From Anaerolineae bacterium (GTDB lineage Bacteria; Chloroflexota; Anaerolineae; Anaerolineales; Anaerolineaceae), in assembly GCA_013178295.1 (NCBI GenBank), contig JABLWW010000010.1, positions 124,001 through 188,000 of the forward strand: a DNA stretch of 64,000 nucleotides, read 5' to 3'. Shown here piece by piece: positions 61,264-64,000 of the stretch. The notes under the pieces are model-generated. The model saw only the letters and a program-made list of their open reading frames with translations, made no database searches and was not told the origin of the DNA. The translations under genes and the position numbers were made by a program. The stretch's first letter is position 1. Each line of letters begins with the position of its first letter.

Positions 61264-62120
61264 TGGGCTGACGGCATGGCAGACTGTTGAGACTGGGAAC
61301 CGCTGTCCAAAAGCTTTCGGAATTGGCGTTCCAGGTCTGCCAGGTCAACGCGCGAGGTTTGATCGAGGCTCAGCGGCGTCACTGAGACGATTTTGCTGAA
61401 AGCCAGGGCATAAGCATCTGTATCCTCTCCAACCTCTTCTGGTTTGATGTTCATATAGCCGCTGATGCGTCCGGGGTCTTGCCAACCGCCTTTACGTTCA
61501 GCTGTGGGAATCCAATAGCGGTGGCGCGCCAGGCGGGTGATGTGCCAGGGTGTTTGGGGTGTGGCGTTGTCGGGCACATCAATTTTGAGCAGGTCAACAT
61601 CCGGTGGCAAGGGGTGGGCGAGCACCATGCGGGCAAACAGTGCAGTGAAATGCGCCGCAGTGGAAAAGTTGAAATCGGTGGAGTAGCTCAGCCAGGCTTC
61701 CTCTTTGACCTGTAATGATACCGCAATAGCGGGGATGTTAAGAGCGGCTGCTTCCAGCGCAGCTCCCACTGTGCCGGAGAGCGTAATTGCGGTGCCGATG
61801 TTTTCACCATAGTTGATACCGGAGACAACTAGGTCGGGGCGCTGCGGCATGATCTCCAGCACGGCGTGTAAAACCGCTTGGGCTGGCGTACCCCCGATAG
61901 CAAAAGTGTCCCATTCCTGATTGCCAATTTGCAGTTTGCGAATTTCGATTTTGCCATCCGAAGAAAGCGGCAGACTGCGTCCGCTGGCAGAGGTTTGCTC
62001 ACGCGGGGCAGCTACAGTAACATACCCTACAGCCGAAAGTGCCCGCGCTGCTGCCCACAGACCGGGGGACTCGATGCCATCGTCATTTGTCAGCAAGATT
62101 TGCGCTTTCGTTTTCACCAC
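61260..62120 (-). CDS. surE: 5'/3'-nucleotidase SurE
   Basis: 286 residues. The metal site ILLTNDDGIESPG lies at residues 8-20, then the APREQTSASGRSLPL loop at about 39-54 and the VVSGINYGENIGTAITLSGTVGAALE stretch, where the Asn and Gly-rich loop complete the active site. SurE removes phosphate from nucleoside monophosphates and helps in stress survival. It converges on the ATP-grasp gene with a four-base overlap of the ends. galE begins just upstream on the same strand. Confidence 0.94.
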   Translation of the reverse strand: MVKTKAQILLTNDDGIESPGLWAAARALSAVGYVTVAAPREQTSASGRSLPLSSDGKIEIRKLQIGNQEWDTFAIGGTPAQAVLHAVLEIMPQRPDLVVSGINYGENIGTAITLSGTVGAALEAAALNIPAIAVSLQVKEEAWLSYSTDFNFSTAAHFTALFARMVLAHPLPPDVDLLKIDVPDNATPQTPWHITRLARHRYWIPTAERKGGWQDPGRISGYMNIKPEEVGEDTDAYALAFSKIVSVTPLSLDQTSRVDLADLERQFRKLLDSGSQSQQSAMPSAH

Positions 62121-62127
62121 TTAACAC

Positions 62128-63141
62128 CTAGCCATAAGATAAAATGCGATCGCGGATTTCTCCCCATTTCAATGCGTCGGCGATGCCTTTCTCGATAGGC
62201 AGTTCTGCCTTCCAGAGCAACCAATCGCGGGCGCGGTCGGCATTGGCATAAGCTCCGGCGACATCGCCTGGTCTGGGGGGGGCTTCGCGCTTGTTGATAG
62301 CTCTTCCGTATACCTTCTCAAAGGCATCAACCATTTCGCGCACGGTAACGCCTTTGCCGGTGCCAAGATTGATAATCAGGTAATTGTCTTGCGGGTTGCC
62401 TGCGCGGGCAAAGACGCCGGCAAAATCGGTTACGGCTTTGACGTGTGCCTGGGCTAAATCCCAGACGTGAATGTAATCGCGGATACCCGTGCCATCGCGC
62501 GTGTTCCAGTTTGTACCAGTAATTTCAAAGAAGGGCTGTTTGCCCAATGCGGTGTCAACCAGCTTTCCCAGAATGTGAGTAGGTTGGGGTACGTGTATCC
62601 CTGAACGCATTTGCGGGTCTGCGCCAATGGGATTGAAGTAGCGCAGGGCGATGCCCTGCATGCCGTATGCCTGGCAAAAGTCTTTCAATACCAGCTCCAT
62701 CATCATTTTTGTGCGGGCGTAGGGATTGGTTGGGTTAATAGGCGAGGTCTCAGTAACCATAAAACCAGGCACGACGTCATATATCGAAGCCGAGGAACTG
62801 AATACAACGCGTTTAGCCCCCAATGTATTTAGATGGTGAAATAGCTGGATGGACTTGGCGACGTTTTCCGTGTAGTATTCATAGGGGCGTTCAACCGATT
62901 CGGGGATGACGATCAGCGCGGCACAATGAATGGTGGCATAGATATCAGGGTGCTGCTCGAAAATGGTCTGGACAGCGTGCTCATCGGCGATGTCTGCCTG
63001 ATAGAAGATACGCCCGCGGGTGAATTCTATCCTTCCGGTAATCAGGGAATCCAAAATAACCGGGGTGTGCCCAGCATCGATAAGAGCAGAACATACCGTG
63101 CTGCCAATATATCCTGCTCCGCCAGTGATTAAGAACTTCAT
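62128..63141 (-). CDS. galE: UDP-glucose 4-epimerase
   Basis: 337 residues, the usual GalE size. NAD-binding GGAGYIGSTV at residues 7-16, catalytic Ser in FSSSASIYD at about 120 and the YxxxK pair in NPYARTKMMMEL at about 147-153. Later IRDYIHVWDLAQAH and TGKGVTVREMVDAFE are typical of GalE. It interconverts UDP-glucose and UDP-galactose (or UDP-GlcNAc/GalNAc) and could supply the surface glycan. It ends eight bases before the surE start, so they are likely one transcript with the aminotransferase upstream. Confidence 0.94.
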   Translation of the reverse strand: MKFLITGGAGYIGSTVCSALIDAGHTPVILDSLITGRIEFTRGRIFYQADIADEHAVQTIFEQHPDIYATIHCAALIVIPESVERPYEYYTENVAKSIQLFHHLNTLGAKRVVFSSSASIYDVVPGFMVTETSPINPTNPYARTKMMMELVLKDFCQAYGMQGIALRYFNPIGADPQMRSGIHVPQPTHILGKLVDTALGKQPFFEITGTNWNTRDGTGIRDYIHVWDLAQAHVKAVTDFAGVFARAGNPQDNYLIINLGTGKGVTVREMVDAFEKVYGRAINKREAPPRPGDVAGAYANADRARDWLLWKAELPIEKGIADALKWGEIRDRILSYG

Positions 63142-63163
63142 GGTGTCTCCATAGAGCGAAGTG

Positions 63164-64000
63164 TCATTGCATCATTTTATGTAGAACATGACCTAGACGG
63201 TGAATGCCTTCGTTGATCATTTGTGGGGTTGCATTGGAAAAGTTGAGGCGCATGGTGTTCTCACCACCGCCGTTGGGGAAGAAGGAATCCCCGGGGATGA
63301 TGACGACCTTTTCCTTCACTGATTCTTCCAGTACCTTCCTCGCGTTCATTCCTGGAGGGAGTGTCACCCACAGAAAAAGCCCGCCTTGCGGATGTGTCCA
63401 TTGGATGCCTCGCGGAAAATGCTCTTCCAGAGCCTCCAGCATGACATCGCGCCGCTCACGATATACCTGGCAAATTTTTTTGATGTGCTGGTCAAGAAAG
63501 TCACCTTTCCCCACTTCGCAGGCAACGTACTGACTGAATGTGGAAGTGTGCAGGTCAGTACCCTGTTTTGCCAGTGACATCTTATGGATGACTTCGCGTG
63601 GGGCGATGATCCATGCCAGCCGTAAGCCAGGCGCCATGATCTTGGAAAAGGTACCCAGATAAAGGACATTTCCATCGTATACGTCAGGGGAATTGCGCAT
63701 CTGACAATCCAGCACCTCTACGGCGGGCAGATGTTCTCCTTCAAAACGCAGCTGACCGTAGGGGTCATCTTCCACGATAAATACGCCATACTGATTCGCC
63801 AGTTCCACAATGCGTTTTCTGCGTTCGAGCGAGATGGTAACCCCAGTCGGGTTTTGAAAATTGGGCAGCACGTATATAAACTTGGGCTTTTGTTGCAATG
63901 CTGTCTCCAGATGTTCAGTCATCATGCCGTTTTCATCCGAGGGGACGCTAATGTATTGTGCGCCATAGGCGTTCCAGGCTTGCAGCGCGCCCAAATAAGT
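63164..64000 (-). CDS. PLP-dependent class I/II aminotransferase, N-terminus missing
   Basis: The frame is open through the right edge of the window, so the N-terminal part lies outside. The visible 278 residues contain the PLP-binding lysine in YLGTFSKIMAPGLRLAW (about residue 120 of the part seen), the aspartate in VEDDPYGQLRFEGEHLP and YVLPNFQNPTG with the conserved NPTG. It resembles 2-aminoadipate/LysN-type and MocR-like aminotransferases, which act on branched-chain, aromatic or 2-aminoadipate amino acids. No helix-turn-helix is visible, but its place would be upstream. It ends 22 bases before galE on the same strand. Confidence 0.88.
   Translation of the reverse strand, partial: TYLGALQAWNAYGAQYISVPSDENGMMTEHLETALQQKPKFIYVLPNFQNPTGVTISLERRKRIVELANQYGVFIVEDDPYGQLRFEGEHLPAVEVLDCQMRNSPDVYDGNVLYLGTFSKIMAPGLRLAWIIAPREVIHKMSLAKQGTDLHTSTFSQYVACEVGKGDFLDQHIKKICQVYRERRDVMLEALEEHFPRGIQWTHPQGGLFLWVTLPPGMNARKVLEESVKEKVVIIPGDSFFPNGGGENTMRLNFSNATPQMINEGIHRLGHVLHKMMQ

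Overview
The window looks like part of a chromosome of a free-living bacterium with moderate GC content. It probably comes from the phylum Chloroflexota, class Anaerolineae. That placement is an inference from the style of the surface proteins (three exported proteins with long Thr-Pro-Thr linkers, two with a lipobox), the many polytopic GT-C-type membrane proteins, and frequent GTG/TTG starts. No ribosomal RNA or marker gene settles it. I see no transposase, integrase, prophage or CRISPR array.

Layout. (1) 1-23.6 kb: one long co-directional run of about 19 genes with tiny gaps or 4-base overlaps, devoted to a cell-surface glycan. It holds seven soluble glycosyltransferase or nucleotidyltransferase-like proteins, six GT-C-like membrane proteins, a Gfo/Idh/MocA oxidoreductase and a nonulosonic-acid (sialic acid-like) core: SDR, a cytidylyltransferase-HAD phosphatase fusion, a NeuB-type synthase without its SAF domain, a capsule-type transferase, a second cytidylyltransferase and a D-2-hydroxyacid dehydrogenase. 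(2) 23.6-34.5 kb: housekeeping and redox genes (pepT, an isochorismatase-family hydrolase, a C_GCAxxG_C_C protein, tRNA-Lys, a pterin dehydratase, an L,D-transpeptidase, a Thr/Pro-linker lipoprotein, M32 carboxypeptidase, DUF72, Zn-alcohol dehydrogenase, cyclophilin, and an aldo/keto reductase with a ferredoxin tail). (3) 34.5-41.8 kb: a GAF/PAS histidine kinase divergent from a membrane-anchored YvcK-like protein, then gap and pgk with two strong RNA hairpins, then an unusual ParB-like/Usp/Usp fusion. (4) 41.8-46.7 kb: a single exported protein of about 1,625 residues made of nine copies of a ~115-residue beta-type domain joined by Thr/Pro linkers. (5) 46.9-64 kb: threonine aldolase, a GT2/GH38 alpha-mannosidase pair, lipoate ligase, DinB protein, a wecB/GT-C pair, a lipoprotein with a domain nested inside another domain, tRNA-Leu, ychF, a GNAT/ATP-grasp pair, surE, galE and a truncated aminotransferase.

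How it fits together. The first third probably makes and transfers an acidic-sugar-containing surface polysaccharide. The combination of an 'acyl-neuraminate' synthase, a cytidylyltransferase fused to an intact-looking KdsC-like phosphatase, and no sugar-epimerase gene in the cluster suggests a deaminated (KDN-like) or unusual nonulosonate, made by the 9-phosphate route. wecB (53.6 kb) and galE (62.1 kb) could feed the same envelope machinery. The repeat protein and the two Thr/Pro-linker lipoproteins are likely envelope components. Starts were moved downstream of the longest frame wherever a ribosome-binding site or promoter supported it; these choices are stated per gene.
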